A DNA stretch of 64,000 nt from Adineta steineri (lineage: Eukaryota; Rotifera; Eurotatoria; Adinetida; Adinetidae): NCBI GenBank assembly GCA_905250115.1, contig CAJNOI010000068.1, positions 315,391-379,390 of the forward strand, written 5' to 3'. This document shows, one piece after another, positions 48,358 through 58,200 of the stretch. Positions within the stretch are counted from its first letter, which is position 1; every line of letters begins with the position of its first letter. The translations under genes were made by a program, and so were the position numbers. The notes beneath the pieces were generated by a model that ran no database searches, was not told the DNA's origin, and worked only from the letters and a program-made list of their open reading frames with translations.

Positions 48358-48462
48358 AAGCAGATTTAACTTTTTTTGATCTGCCTTTGTCTCGTCGTTT
48401 ACCTAATAATTATGAACGAGTTTTATCTTTAATTTCATATAATTTAAGAGATGTTCCATGAG
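48358..48462 (+). pseudogene. Fragment of an unidentified coding sequence
   Basis: About 34 residues of protein-like sequence (FFDLPLSRRLPNNYERVLSL, then ISYNLRDVP) ending in TGA. No start codon and no clear continuation. It is upstream of the truncated DUF229 gene on the same strand and could be a relic of it or of another gene. Confidence 0.3.
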
Positions 48463-48708
48463 AGCAACGATCTTACCTGCATAGGAAGAATTTTTGGTTT
48501 TGAAATGAGGTCTCATATTCGATAGAGCTCAGAAAAGTTATGCATAGAGCTAAATATTTAACCCTTGCTGAAAATTCTATCAAGAGATATGAAATAATCT
48601 TTAAACCCTCCTCAAGTCCTACTCGTGAAATTTGATGATTTTTCGAAGTTTTTACTGTGAACTTTATAAGTTCATCGGATGATATTGAAGTAGAGTCATG
48701 CAAACCGG

Positions 48709-48720
48709 CCGGGTACCCGG
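48709..48720. repeat. 12-bp GC palindrome CCGGGTACCCGG
   Basis: A perfect palindrome followed by ATCCGC in otherwise AT-rich DNA. Confidence 0.7.
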
Positions 48721-49034
48721 ATCCGCAGCTAGTAACATCATAAAATTTCGAACATTTTAATTTTTGACTATTATTACAATGGAAAAAAAGAGTCGAAATA
48801 AATCTGATAATAATTAAGCGATTCATTATCCATCGTAATAATTCATAAAGACGAGAGTTCAGTTTCTTTAAATATTTTTTTATGCTTCAGATAAAATGGT
48901 TTTGTTGTTCTGTTAATTAACATTTTATAATATGAATAATTGTAAAAAAAATAAAGATATTAAAACAAAGTTAGATAAAAGTATTCTCAAAACATACTCA
49001 AAAACAAACTAAGCAACAGCAATATGGCGAAAAC

Positions 49035-49084
49035 AGTGTGGGTGTAGGTGCATCGTCTTCTATATTATTGATACCCACACCCTT
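49035..49084. repeat. Telomere-like palindrome at the break of the DUF229 gene
   Basis: AGTGTGGGTGTAGGTG ... GATACCCACACCC with a 20-25 bp AT-rich centre. Ends 24 bp before the first Met of the truncated gene. Confidence 0.75.
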
Positions 49085-49108
49085 GATTATCTTCGAGATT
49101 GTTTCATA

Positions 49109-49591
49109 ATGATGCGACCAGGTGGATGGTTTTCTATTAATAATATTATAGATTCACATAGTGAAGATGAATTAAATAATTATGCTGTCATGGCTTTGAA
49201 ATTTCGCGATCTTCGTCTTGATTTGAATAAGAGAAAAGCATTAAGCAATACGATTCTTATCCTACTCGGTGATCATGGTTTGCATGGTCATAACTGGAAG
49301 GAACTATGGAGAGAGTTTGATCATAGGAATCCTTTTCTTCAAATATTACTTCAAAGTTTTTTTATTGGATTCAATGATATTATCAAACATTTGAATGAAA
49401 ACAGTGATAAACTTATCACTCATGGTGATATTTATATGACTTTCACACGATTTTTTAACAGTTCATTACCATTAGTGTTACCAAAAGGGATCAATCTTTT
49501 TACACAAAAGATATCAGATGATCGCACTTGTCGAATTGGACAGATTCCTGGCAAATGGTGTAATTGTTGGATACCAAAGCTGTGTCTCTAA
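49109..49591 (+). pseudogene. DUF229 (alkaline-phosphatase/sulfatase-like) protein, truncated C-terminal part
   Basis: 160 residues against several hundred for full DUF229 proteins. The visible part has the GWFSIN strand, a helical segment, and the metal-site motif NTILILLGDHGLHG (usual SDHG), followed by the HRNPFLQILL substrate-site strand and a Cys-rich end (CRIGQIPGKWCNCW). DUF229 proteins are secreted or membrane sulfatase-fold proteins of unknown substrate. The N-terminal half, including the first metal site, is missing. The reading frame is still open between the hairpin and the first ATG (LDYLRDCFIM), so the gene seems cut by, or just before, the palindrome. Could alternatively be a last exon of a gene with distant upstream exons. 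Confidence 0.55.
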
Positions 49592-49946
49592 TTAGGAGAG
49601 AATATCAAAAGATTTTTTCGATCTTTAAAAATATTTATTAATACGAAACTTATATCACTCCACATGCATTCTAAACAATGTTAACTAATAAAATATTATT
49701 TTTATGATTTTAATTTTTTTTATTTTCTCGATAATTTTTCTATTTGTTAATCGCTATGTTATTATCTAAAGAGGACAAAAAGGTGAAATTTATATGACTC
49801 AAACAACTGGTAATTATTTTTATTGAGTATATTAGAAGAACATGGGTAACTATTATATCTTAAAAAAGACGTATATTACGCGTCAGAGTCTGACCTCTTC
49901 TGAAAAGATAGATAGATTGGTTTGTTCTTTTTCTTTTATTAGTATG
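49592..49946. other. Intergenic/promoter region
   Basis: AT-rich; ends with the TATA box of the next gene. Confidence 0.4.
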
Positions 49947-49955
49947 TATATAAAG
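49947..49955 (+). promoter_or_regulatory. TATA box
   Basis: TATATAAAG, 77 bp upstream of the chosen ATG (50024). The same sequence as in the secreted-peptide promoters. Confidence 0.6.
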
Positions 49956-50023
49956 GTGATAGATGAATATTATCTAAGGGCAAAGACACGTGTTAATAAA
50001 AGGTTGTGTACTATAAATTGATT

Positions 50024-51412
50024 ATGTCAAAAGAGATTTTTCCAGTGAATAATTTTTGTCGATCGTATTGGATGTGTGATGATGACAATCTTTCGAATTA
50101 TCGTTCTACAGTTGATTTGCCAAGTGAAAGTGATATTGTAATAATCGGATCTGGATATGCTGGTACATCTTGCGCGTATTATCTTTATAAAAATGCTGAT
50201 TTGACTAAAAATCCATTAAAAATAACAATGATTGAAGCTCGAGAGACATGTTCAGGTGCAACAGGACGTAATGGTGGTCATTTGAAGCCCGATATTTATT
50301 ATTCATACAAACGATATTCCAATAAATATGGTCAACAAATTGCTGAAACATTAATGGAATTTGAAGCAAAACAGATTGATGCAATGTCAAAATTGGTATC
50401 TGAAGAGAATATTGAATGTGATTGGACGGTAACACGAGCTTGTGATGCATATATTGAACCTGAAATAGCCGCAGAAGCTAAAGCATCATATGAACAACGT
50501 TGTGCTGATGGTGGAAATGTTAGTGATATTCATGAAATTCCTCCTGACGATTATCTCTCTATGACTCGAGTAAAAAATGTTTTGTATGGTGAGACATTTA
50601 CAGGTGCTAGTATTCATCCGTATAAATTGGTTCATCATCTTTTGAATAAATGTGTTGAAAAAGGTATGAATTTGCAAACGAATACTTGTGTTTCAAGCGC
50701 AACTCGTCTTCCATCTGGTGAATGGTCGATTGTGACTTCAAGAGGTACATTAAAAGCATCAAAGGTGATCTTTGCTACAAATGCATACACGGCTGGTATT
50801 GTTCCATTGCTAAATGGCAAGATTGTCCCAATTCCTGGTACTGTATGTCGAATTATTCCATCCATAAATTACATGTTGTCACCTTTGGAAATGACCTATT
50901 CAATCCGATCTAATGGACATAATTTTGATTATATGATACCTCGTCAAGTTGGTGATCGATCAATTATTCTAGGTGGTGCAAAACGAACTTATATGTATAA
51001 TAGGAAAATCTTTTACAATAATTGTGATGATTCCATGGAATTTATTAATGAAAAAAGTAAAATGTATTTAGAAGAATTTATGCCAAAACATTTTCATAAT
51101 TGGGGAAATGATCAAAATGGATGCAAGCAAATGTGGACAGGAATACTTGGTTTTACCTCTGATTTACTACCATTTGTTGGAGAATTACCTGATCAATCAA
51201 ATGGATATGTCATCGCAGGATTCAATGGACAAGGCATGCCCAGAATTTTACTTTGTGCTCGTGCATTGGTTGATCTCGTATTAGGAAGAATAGACAAGAT
51301 TGAAGAACTAATTCCAGAACCATATATAATAACCAAGAATCGATTAGAAACGAAAGAAAATTATCTTTTAGATCGCATAGCTACTCAGTCTGATTTAACA
51401 CATTCCTCTTAA
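50024..51412 (+). CDS. FAD-dependent amine/amino-acid oxidoreductase (DAO family, fungal type)
   Basis: 462 residues in one exon. An N-terminal Rossmann motif DIVIIGSGYAGTSCAYYL binds the ADP part of FAD, and the second FAD motif EARETCSGATGRNGGHLKPD is characteristic of fungal and bacterial DAO proteins (gamma-glutamylputrescine-oxidase-like). The C-terminal FAD motif is WTGILGFTSDLLPFVGELP...GYVIAGFNGQGMPR. The expected chemistry is oxidation of a C-N bond in an amine or N-alkylated amino acid, with H2O2 release; the substrate is not predictable. The ATG at 50024 (MSKEIFPV) is preferred; one at 50006 adds 6 residues. With no introns and fungal-type motifs, it is a good horizontal-transfer candidate (inference). 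Confidence 0.88.
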   Translation: MSKEIFPVNNFCRSYWMCDDDNLSNYRSTVDLPSESDIVIIGSGYAGTSCAYYLYKNADLTKNPLKITMIEARETCSGATGRNGGHLKPDIYYSYKRYSNKYGQQIAETLMEFEAKQIDAMSKLVSEENIECDWTVTRACDAYIEPEIAAEAKASYEQRCADGGNVSDIHEIPPDDYLSMTRVKNVLYGETFTGASIHPYKLVHHLLNKCVEKGMNLQTNTCVSSATRLPSGEWSIVTSRGTLKASKVIFATNAYTAGIVPLLNGKIVPIPGTVCRIIPSINYMLSPLEMTYSIRSNGHNFDYMIPRQVGDRSIILGGAKRTYMYNRKIFYNNCDDSMEFINEKSKMYLEEFMPKHFHNWGNDQNGCKQMWTGILGFTSDLLPFVGELPDQSNGYVIAGFNGQGMPRILLCARALVDLVLGRIDKIEELIPEPYIITKNRLETKENYLLDRIATQSDLTHSS

Positions 51413-51778
51413 TATTCATTCTCTTATTTATTTTCAATTTTGAAAGAAAAAATAAATATTAACGGCAAGAACTAAACAGATTGAGTTGAAAATTACGAGG
51501 GAACATCTTTAGATGTTCAAGCATTTTAGATCCCGTCTTTTACTGGTAAGTAGATCTCGATGAGATTTGAAAAATCTCAAAAGAATTGATCCCCCCGTGC
51601 CTTTGTTCCCGAGTTATGGTCGTTTTACTCTACTTTTGGCTAACTGCAAGGTATTTTAAAAACATTCTGATGACGCATTGACGGTGGGTGAGGGTTTCTG
51701 AGCATCGTTTGTTCACCCTCCCACTCGCTCTAACACCCACACCCACCCTAACTTCATATTAATACAAAATCTGGAGTT
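51413..51778. other. Intergenic, boundary to bacterial island
   Basis: Rotifer-like AT-rich sequence ending in the palindrome at 51683-51750. Confidence 0.4.
51683..51750. repeat. Telomere-like palindrome, left flank of bacterial island
   Basis: GGTGGGTGAGGGTTTCTGAG ... GTTCACCCTCCCACTCGC and ACACCCACACCCACCCTAAC. It ends about 29 bp before the stop codon of the acyltransferase gene. Confidence 0.7.
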
Positions 51779-52891
51779 TTAAATACCACCTGCTTCTTGT
51801 TTGGCAAGCCTTTCATTTCGTTTATTACTTAAATATTTTCTTACGGGAATATCGTAAATTATCATTACAAAGTACGCTGCTCCAACCAACAGAATTAGCC
51901 CGACTATGGTGATGAGAGCCAGTTGCATAGTGCCCGGCTTATGACTGGCGTAATAATTACCGAACATCCAAAACACGGCATAATGCGTCATGTACAATGG
52001 GTAAGAGATCTCTCCCAAAAATATGCAAACCTCTTTTAAGCTAGGTGTTAACGTAGCCCCTGCGCCCAAAGCGATCAGTAAGGGAAAGTAAAACAGTATA
52101 ATCAAAGGTTCAGATAACCAATGACATTTTGAGAATGGTATTATAAAGGCCAGGAGCAATAATAGGGTTACGCCGATAAATCCCAGCTTGTTTTTGATGA
52201 TCCAGTTGGAACGGTAAATAAGAAGTCCTACTAAAAAAGAATACGATATCCGGGCGCTCCCGTCCCAAAAGGTTGGGCCGCTCCAGCCGCCAAATAAATT
52301 GCCGGCACGATAATATACCAAGCAAATACCCACCGCCGATATTATGGTTAACAACCGCAGGTAGCCGCGGCTGATCTTACAAAGCACAAATGCGTAAACG
52401 ATATTGGCGACATATTCCCAAAACAACGACCATGACGGTGCATTGAAGCTGAACAGGTTAAAAGCGCGGTCGGCTATTACAGGCAAGGGAATAAGCAGTA
52501 TCGAGCACAAAAATGTCAGAATGATTTTACTGGTGCTGTACAATTCGGGATGACCGCCAAATGGGTCGAACAAAAATGCCAGCAGGCCTAGTACCGATCC
52601 TGCTACAACCAGCGGGTGCAGCCGAATGATTCTTGATTTGAAAAACTCAAGAACGCCCATTTTTGCTATACGATCGTCATAGGCATATCCGATCACAAAT
52701 CCCGAAAGGCAGAAGAAGAAATCGACAGCCAGAAAACCGTGTCCGATAAAGTTCTTGCTGTGATCGACATAAACCCATTCCATAAAATGAAACGTTACAA
52801 CAGCCAGGGCGGCCATGCCTCTTAATCCGTCGAGAATTTCGAAGTGCTGCTTTGTTTGCAGAATTACTGGGGCGGTTTTGTTCGTATCCAT
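51779..52891 (-). CDS. Bacterial-type acyltransferase 3 (AT3) membrane protein
   Basis: 370 residues, uninterrupted. The AT3 signature is clear: a start of TM1 with LDGLRGMAALAVVTFHF (catalytic His), then FLAVDFFFCLSGFVIGYAY and the R-x-x-R-L-H-P motif (KSRIIRLHPL), with about ten hydrophobic helices to the end (YPLYMTHYAVFW near the C-terminus). AT3 proteins O-acylate sugars or lipids of bacterial surface polymers. Codon use and G+C differ strongly from every neighbour, and there are no introns; the sequence looks like Bacteroidota (Pedobacter/Mucilaginibacter-like) by general impression. Together with the next two features it forms a piece of bacterial chromosome. Whether it is transcribed in the animal is unknown. 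Confidence 0.85.
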   Translation of the reverse strand: MDTNKTAPVILQTKQHFEILDGLRGMAALAVVTFHFMEWVYVDHSKNFIGHGFLAVDFFFCLSGFVIGYAYDDRIAKMGVLEFFKSRIIRLHPLVVAGSVLGLLAFLFDPFGGHPELYSTSKIILTFLCSILLIPLPVIADRAFNLFSFNAPSWSLFWEYVANIVYAFVLCKISRGYLRLLTIISAVGICLVYYRAGNLFGGWSGPTFWDGSARISYSFLVGLLIYRSNWIIKNKLGFIGVTLLLLLAFIIPFSKCHWLSEPLIILFYFPLLIALGAGATLTPSLKEVCIFLGEISYPLYMTHYAVFWMFGNYYASHKPGTMQLALITIVGLILLVGAAYFVMIIYDIPVRKYLSNKRNERLAKQEAGGI

Positions 52892-53071
52892 TTAATGTAT
52901 ATCTTATCAGCTAGAATTTGATGCGTCAATAACGTCTGATTTGCTGTTGCACCAAGCTATCTAAAATAATAATCTAATCAAATTTATAAATGAGCCGGAC
53001 AGGTATAGAATTGTGCAACACCAAGCTTTCAAGTGGTGGGTCACGGGTAGTTCCTGTATTACGTAGCCCAC

Positions 53072-53176
53072 TTATTCAATCACAAGCACAGCATCATCAT
53101 TAGGCAGGGTTAGTTGGAAATTGCCATCTCTGCCTGTAGCCGGTGCTTTCAATACACCACCATTGTACAAATCCAT
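53072..53176 (-). pseudogene. C-terminal tail of a bacterial gene (fragment)
   Basis: Open from the terminator T-run to a stop; about 34 residues starting MDLYNGGVLKAPATGRDGNF and ending in hydrophobic V-L-V-I-E. Reads like the C-terminal beta-sandwich end of a bacterial extracellular enzyme; family not identified. Same strand and composition as the acyltransferase 180 bp away. Confidence 0.45.
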
Positions 53177-53181
53177 AGAAG

Positions 53182-53220
53182 CAAAAAAAGCCTCAAATCT
53201 TTCAACTTGAGGCTTTCTTC
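53182..53220. terminator. Bacterial rho-independent terminator
   Basis: AAAGCCTCAA (53187-53196), a 10-nt loop, TTGAGGCTTT (53207-53216), with A-run before and T-rich run after, so it could work in both directions. Typical of Bacteroidota; no function expected in an animal nucleus. Confidence 0.75.
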
Positions 53221-53240
53221 TTCACGTGTAGTGGGAACCC

Positions 53241-53293
53241 AGTGTGAGGGTGTGGGTTTAGTTGGGTGAAGAAGAGACACACCCACACTCTCA
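53241..53293. repeat. Telomere-like palindrome, right flank of bacterial island
   Basis: AGTGTGAGGGTGTGGGTTTAG ... ACACACCCACACTCTCAAT at the two ends. It begins about 20 bp after the bacterial terminator and keeps the CTCAA end. Confidence 0.75.
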
Positions 53294-54139
53294 ATTTGCT
53301 ACGTGTAAATATGACTTCTGCTCATTCTTTTAGAGTTATCTTTCGAAGATCAGGAGGTGACTAGCCAGCGAACCACTCTGTTCTGTAAAGGATTCTCTGC
53401 GCTTTCAGAATCACTATTTACGTCCCCATTAAAGTACTGTATCCTGATCAACATACACTCGAAGTACTAATCAAAAGCACGATAAGAAAATTCATTGATT
53501 ATAATATGATGGTATAAGCGTCTCTTTGCCAGGCCCAGTTTCGTTCCTAAAGTAGCAGTCGTATTAGTCAAAAAATTGACGTAGAATAATAAATCTTTGA
53601 TATTCTCTTTAGGGCACATCGGCAGTAATATATCCTTAAAAAGTTTATTAACTTCGTAAATCCTTCGAAAAATATTTTTTTTTAGTCTACGGTTTCTTTT
53701 AAAGGGTACATTAATGAATCCATTTCCGAAGGGTTTATGAAGTTTATAACCTTTTTTAAAGGTGTGTTACTGCTGATATATCCTCAAGGGTTTATCTAAG
53801 TGCCATGAATAAAATACCGTTCATGGATTTATCGATTGAAGGGGTACATAAAATGGTTTATGATATTAATAAATCAAAAAAGCGTATCTGAAAGGGTTTA
53901 TTATTCAATATCAATTGTTTTTCAGTGATATAAAACTAACATACACTGATAGATAGAGAATTTCACGAGCTTTTGAGCGTTACAGTTAGTTCATTAAATG
54001 TCGGCTGAAAAACTATCGTTACGGCAAAAATACCAAGTCTAACTTTTGCTTACCACGTGAATAAACGCGTTTCGAAAGCAGCAGTTTTTGTCGTCAGTGT
54101 TTCATGTGATAATAAGAACGCATTTATGAGTATGATTCA

Positions 54140-54395
54140 AACACGTTGCCTTTTTCTTTTCTTTTCTTTTCTTCTCTCCGTTTCGTCCCACTCGTATGTT
54201 TTTTCTGTCATTTCTTGTTCTTTTTCTGTCTTGTTTCTCCTCTGGCTTTTTCTTTTTCTTTTCTCTCTTTCTTGTTCTTCATCTTTCTCTTCTCTTTTCT
54301 TTTTTTTTCTTTTTTTTCTCTCGGTCTTGTGTATTATCTGCCTTTTCTTTCCCTTTTTTCTTCGTCCTCTTTCTCGCTGTCTTCATTCCCATGTC
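54140..54395. repeat. About 250-bp polypyrimidine tract
   Basis: Almost uninterrupted C/T on the + strand (TTTTCTTTTCTTTTCTTCTCT and similar words). Capable of triplex/H-DNA formation in principle. The open frames through it are low-complexity artefacts. Confidence 0.8.
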
Positions 54396-54667
54396 ACACA
54401 TAATAATAGTGCCAGGGGGGTTACAAGAGATGGCAACACTGAATGCGATCAGTTACTCATCTTCCCCATCAGTATTTCGGTACACTGTAAAAAAAATAGT
54501 GTGAGGGACGTGAGTTTGGATTTGAGTGGGAATGTGTATGTAAGTGTAGGTCGGGATGTAAGTATCTCTTCTCATACTTACTAGACATACTCCACCTATA
54601 GATCCATACACACGTAGGAGCGAAATTTTGAATTTAACTTTACTTTGAAAAAGTGTTGAAATCAAAG

Positions 54668-54719
54668 TGAGGGTGTGAGTGTTATACGTTTCTTTCTTAC
54701 AGATCTACACCCACACCAT
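54668..54719. repeat. Telomere-like palindrome
   Basis: GAGGGTGTGAGTGTTATACG ... AGATCTACACCCACACC at the two ends. Confidence 0.65.
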
Positions 54720-55256
54720 TTGCAATACGTTAATAATCAGAAAAGATAAATGTAAAACTCCATTCATGGATAAAAGGTCCACGTCTAAAACTAGTTTTAT
54801 CATGTAAAAAAACTCATACGTTTTCTGGTTTTTGCCGGTCTAAGATTAAAACCGGTCAGGTCAGTCGGATCTGAATTTTTTGACCGGTTACAACTCTGCA
54901 TCAGAGATGAGATTAAAACAAATTACGATTAACGATATCAACGACTAATCGAATAAAAATCGCTGGAAAAAGAAGAGCTTGATGCTCGAAAACATTATCC
55001 AAGATCTAAACTAAATATCATAAATAAATTTCAGACAATGGAAAGAATTGAGATATTTAATTGTCAGTACATTTGAAAATGTACAAGAGCGAATTTTTTG
55101 ATGCATTCACGTTTCTTCGAGAACAAAAATCGTACAATTCTACTTCACAAATATCAAATATATGTTCATTTTTAAAGATTTATTTCGAAAAAAGATTAAA
55201 AAATCTATTTAGAGTTCATTATAAGAAAATATAAGCAATTTGCGAAAAGATAATAT

Positions 55257-58200
55257 TTAGAGTCCAGCTTTTTCTAGTCTTGCTAATTCTCTTTTTTGAT
55301 CAACATAAATCTAAAAAAATAAAAAATAATTTGGAATAAAAGATATAATAGATATTCACATACTTTATTGAGTGCTTCTAGTAATTGATCAATTCTATCA
55401 GGAAAATTTTCAATTGGATCAAAATATTGTGAACGCATTCGACAATCTCGTTCTTCTTGAATTTCTTCTTGATTTAATCTTTTCAGACCTAAAATAATAA
55501 TAGACAACAATCTTCTACTGAAATACATCAATCTTGAGAGTGGGTGTCAAAGTCTTCTCTTCAATCATACTCACATCCACCTACACCCGCACCCTTCAGA
55601 GAAGCGCTGAAGTCATCTAATATGAAGAGGTCTAGACTATAATATTGTGATCCTATTATATCTGCTATAGGACATGAATAAAATCTCAATTGACCTGAAT
55701 AAATCATATGAATCTACATACCTGTCCATCGTAAAAATTTCTTCACCATAAATGATAACATAACTTGATCTTCTTTTTCATTGTCTTTCGCATGATGAAA
55801 ACTATCAATAATTATTGAAAAAAACATACTTAAGCAAACAAAAACAACGAGAAGCATAAACAACGTAAAACAGAATGGACCAAGAAAAGCATCGGCACCC
55901 ATTATTTGTGATGCATCAAATTTCATTAATGTCATCTCAAAAAGCATTTGAGCAGTTGATAATAAACTTGAACAGGACGAAAGCTTTGATACAAATAATA
56001 AATAAAATAAACTAAGATATGACATAAATACAATTGCAAACATTAGTGAAAATGAAATCAGTTCCTTTGAACAATATTTTAATGTTTCAGCAAATAAAGA
56101 TATTCGTTGATTAAAACGAAATAATTGAACAAATTTAATCATACTAAAAAAACAACAATAACCAAGAAGAAATGTTAAAATATCATTAACATAAACTGCA
56201 AGTTGTAAATTGATATAAATATATCCATTTGTTTGTTCAAATAATTGACTTATACGATTTGTTTCTTGAAAACGCCAAAAATAAACTCCGATACTTCCCA
56301 ATGAACAACCAATGATACCTAATTGAATTAATGACCAAAATTGATGAAAATATTTTAATCTTAATTCAAATATTAATCGAATTTCAATGATCATAAAATA
56401 AATAATAAAAAATATATAAAATATTGTACAAACTAATTGTAATACTGATGTAAATGCTAAATTTAAAAAACAAAAACTTATTTGTCTTTAGAAATAAAAA
56501 ATAAGGAGTGAATTACTGTAGAAATTAATTGGTTCGAAACGAGCTGTTGTATAAATACCACCTGTTGGTAAAAATTCAGCAAGTAAAGTAACTGAAGTTA
56601 ATAATTCAACACTTGGATTATATAATGTTAGTTGAATAAAAACAGCTCTTGTTTTCTCATCAATCCAATCTAATTGATGAAGTGCAGATAAATTTGTTTT
56701 CATATCAGATAAACGACCACGAAATTCATATACATAACCACCACCTCTATATGTTCCAAATTCACCTACATATGTATATGTATCTAATTCATCACTCGTT
56801 GAATAGTTAAATGCTTTTAGAATCGATGAACTATATACTTCATCTTCTATTGTTTCATTTGTCCATCCTGGTTGAAATAATTTTGTTTCTTCATTAAATA
56901 AACTATAACTATCTTCACATATTGAAATAACACGTCGATCGGGACATAATTCTGATTTAACACGTAATTGTCTCATGGTTGCCCAACCAATTAATCGATT
57001 AGATTTATCATTTAAAAATCCATTTAAATATTGTGGAATATCTCCATTATACCATTGTTGTGCACGAATATTTGAAACAAAACTATTTTCTAACCAATAC
57101 CAGTAATCATCGATTGTATTGATCTAGAAAAAATAAAATTCATTTCAATACATAAACAAAAGAATTGTAAAAGAACAAACATTAATATAATCAGCAGTTG
57201 TTTGTCTTTGATTGAGAAAATAAGCTCGTAAATGATTGACTTGAAAAAAACTATGTTGTTCACGATTTGAATAAGTTATTATAAAAACTAATATGGCAAA
57301 TATAAAATAAATTAGATATTCTCGAATAATTGCCCACATTTGAATTTCTTTTAAACGTTGATCACGAGCAAAAGCAATTTCATTTTCATTAAGACGATTA
57401 ATACTTTTTGAAGATGGAGAAGAAAATATTGAGTGATACTATAAACGAAAAATTTATTTTTCTATGAAGTCCTAAAAGATAACTAACCTCAAGTGAATGA
57501 AGATATTCCTCATCATTAGATAAATTAAATTCATCATCTTCATTTATATATTCACTTGTTTCTTTCTCATCGTTTGAATTTCGACAAAAACATATAAAAA
57601 ATATAACCAAACATATAATCTGTAATAAAATATATTTCAAAAATATAGATGGAAAGTAAATAGAAAATATACTTTAATAGGTTGAGTCAGAATAACGGAT
57701 GAAAAAAATCCAGTAAGAACAGATGTTAACCATTGTTGAGTTTTGACATCACCAAATTCAATTCCTCGAACAATGATAAAAAATATTGAAACAGCAATAA
57801 TTATCATTGAAAGACCATAAGCAATAAATAAACACCACCAAGGAAATGTTATTGAAGATTTTTTTTTCTTAATTGCAGGGACATTTGTCGAACTTATACT
57901 ATAATTAAAAATGTGTTTATCAATGAATGTATGTAGAATTATATACGAACGTTTGTTGAGATGGTTGTATCTTATATATTGCTTCACGTAATCGTGAAAC
58001 TTGTTGACGAGGTCGAATACGCCGAAAGAATTGAACAACTAACAGACTTGGAACCAATGTAAATAATTCGACCATTATACCAATTCCAATCTTAAAAATA
58101 AAAAGATGTTTTTATCAATCAAAAACTAAAAATTTCAGAGACATAAGAACGTGGGTGTAGTCTATTTTTTTTCGCTATAAAAATCAATATATACCTGTTG

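Larger units (their letters stand above)
46833..49034. other. 2.2-kb intergenic region with gene remnants
   Basis: 48358-48462 reads DLPLSRRLPNNYERVLSLIS and on to a premature stop, and looks like a broken exon of an unidentified gene. A degenerate palindrome at 47308-47355 and a GC-rich palindrome at 48709-48720 are the only other features. Other open frames here show no family signal. Confidence 0.45.
53294..55256. other. 2-kb intergenic region: palindromes and a polypyrimidine tract
   Basis: Contains the polypyrimidine tract at 54140-54395 and palindromes at 54500-54595 (degenerate) and 54668-54719. The part at 53500-53900 has short recurring words (GGGTTTAT, GGGTACAT) without clear periodicity. 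No supported gene. Confidence 0.5.

Noticed and set aside
51683..53293. Bacterial island as simple contamination
   Set aside because: It is embedded between host-type palindromes and host genes without any gap; contamination would normally give a separate contig, though read support is still needed.
54057..54584. Ser/Phe/Leu-rich 175-codon frame
   Set aside because: Translation of the polypyrimidine tract; all three frames are open with biased residues.
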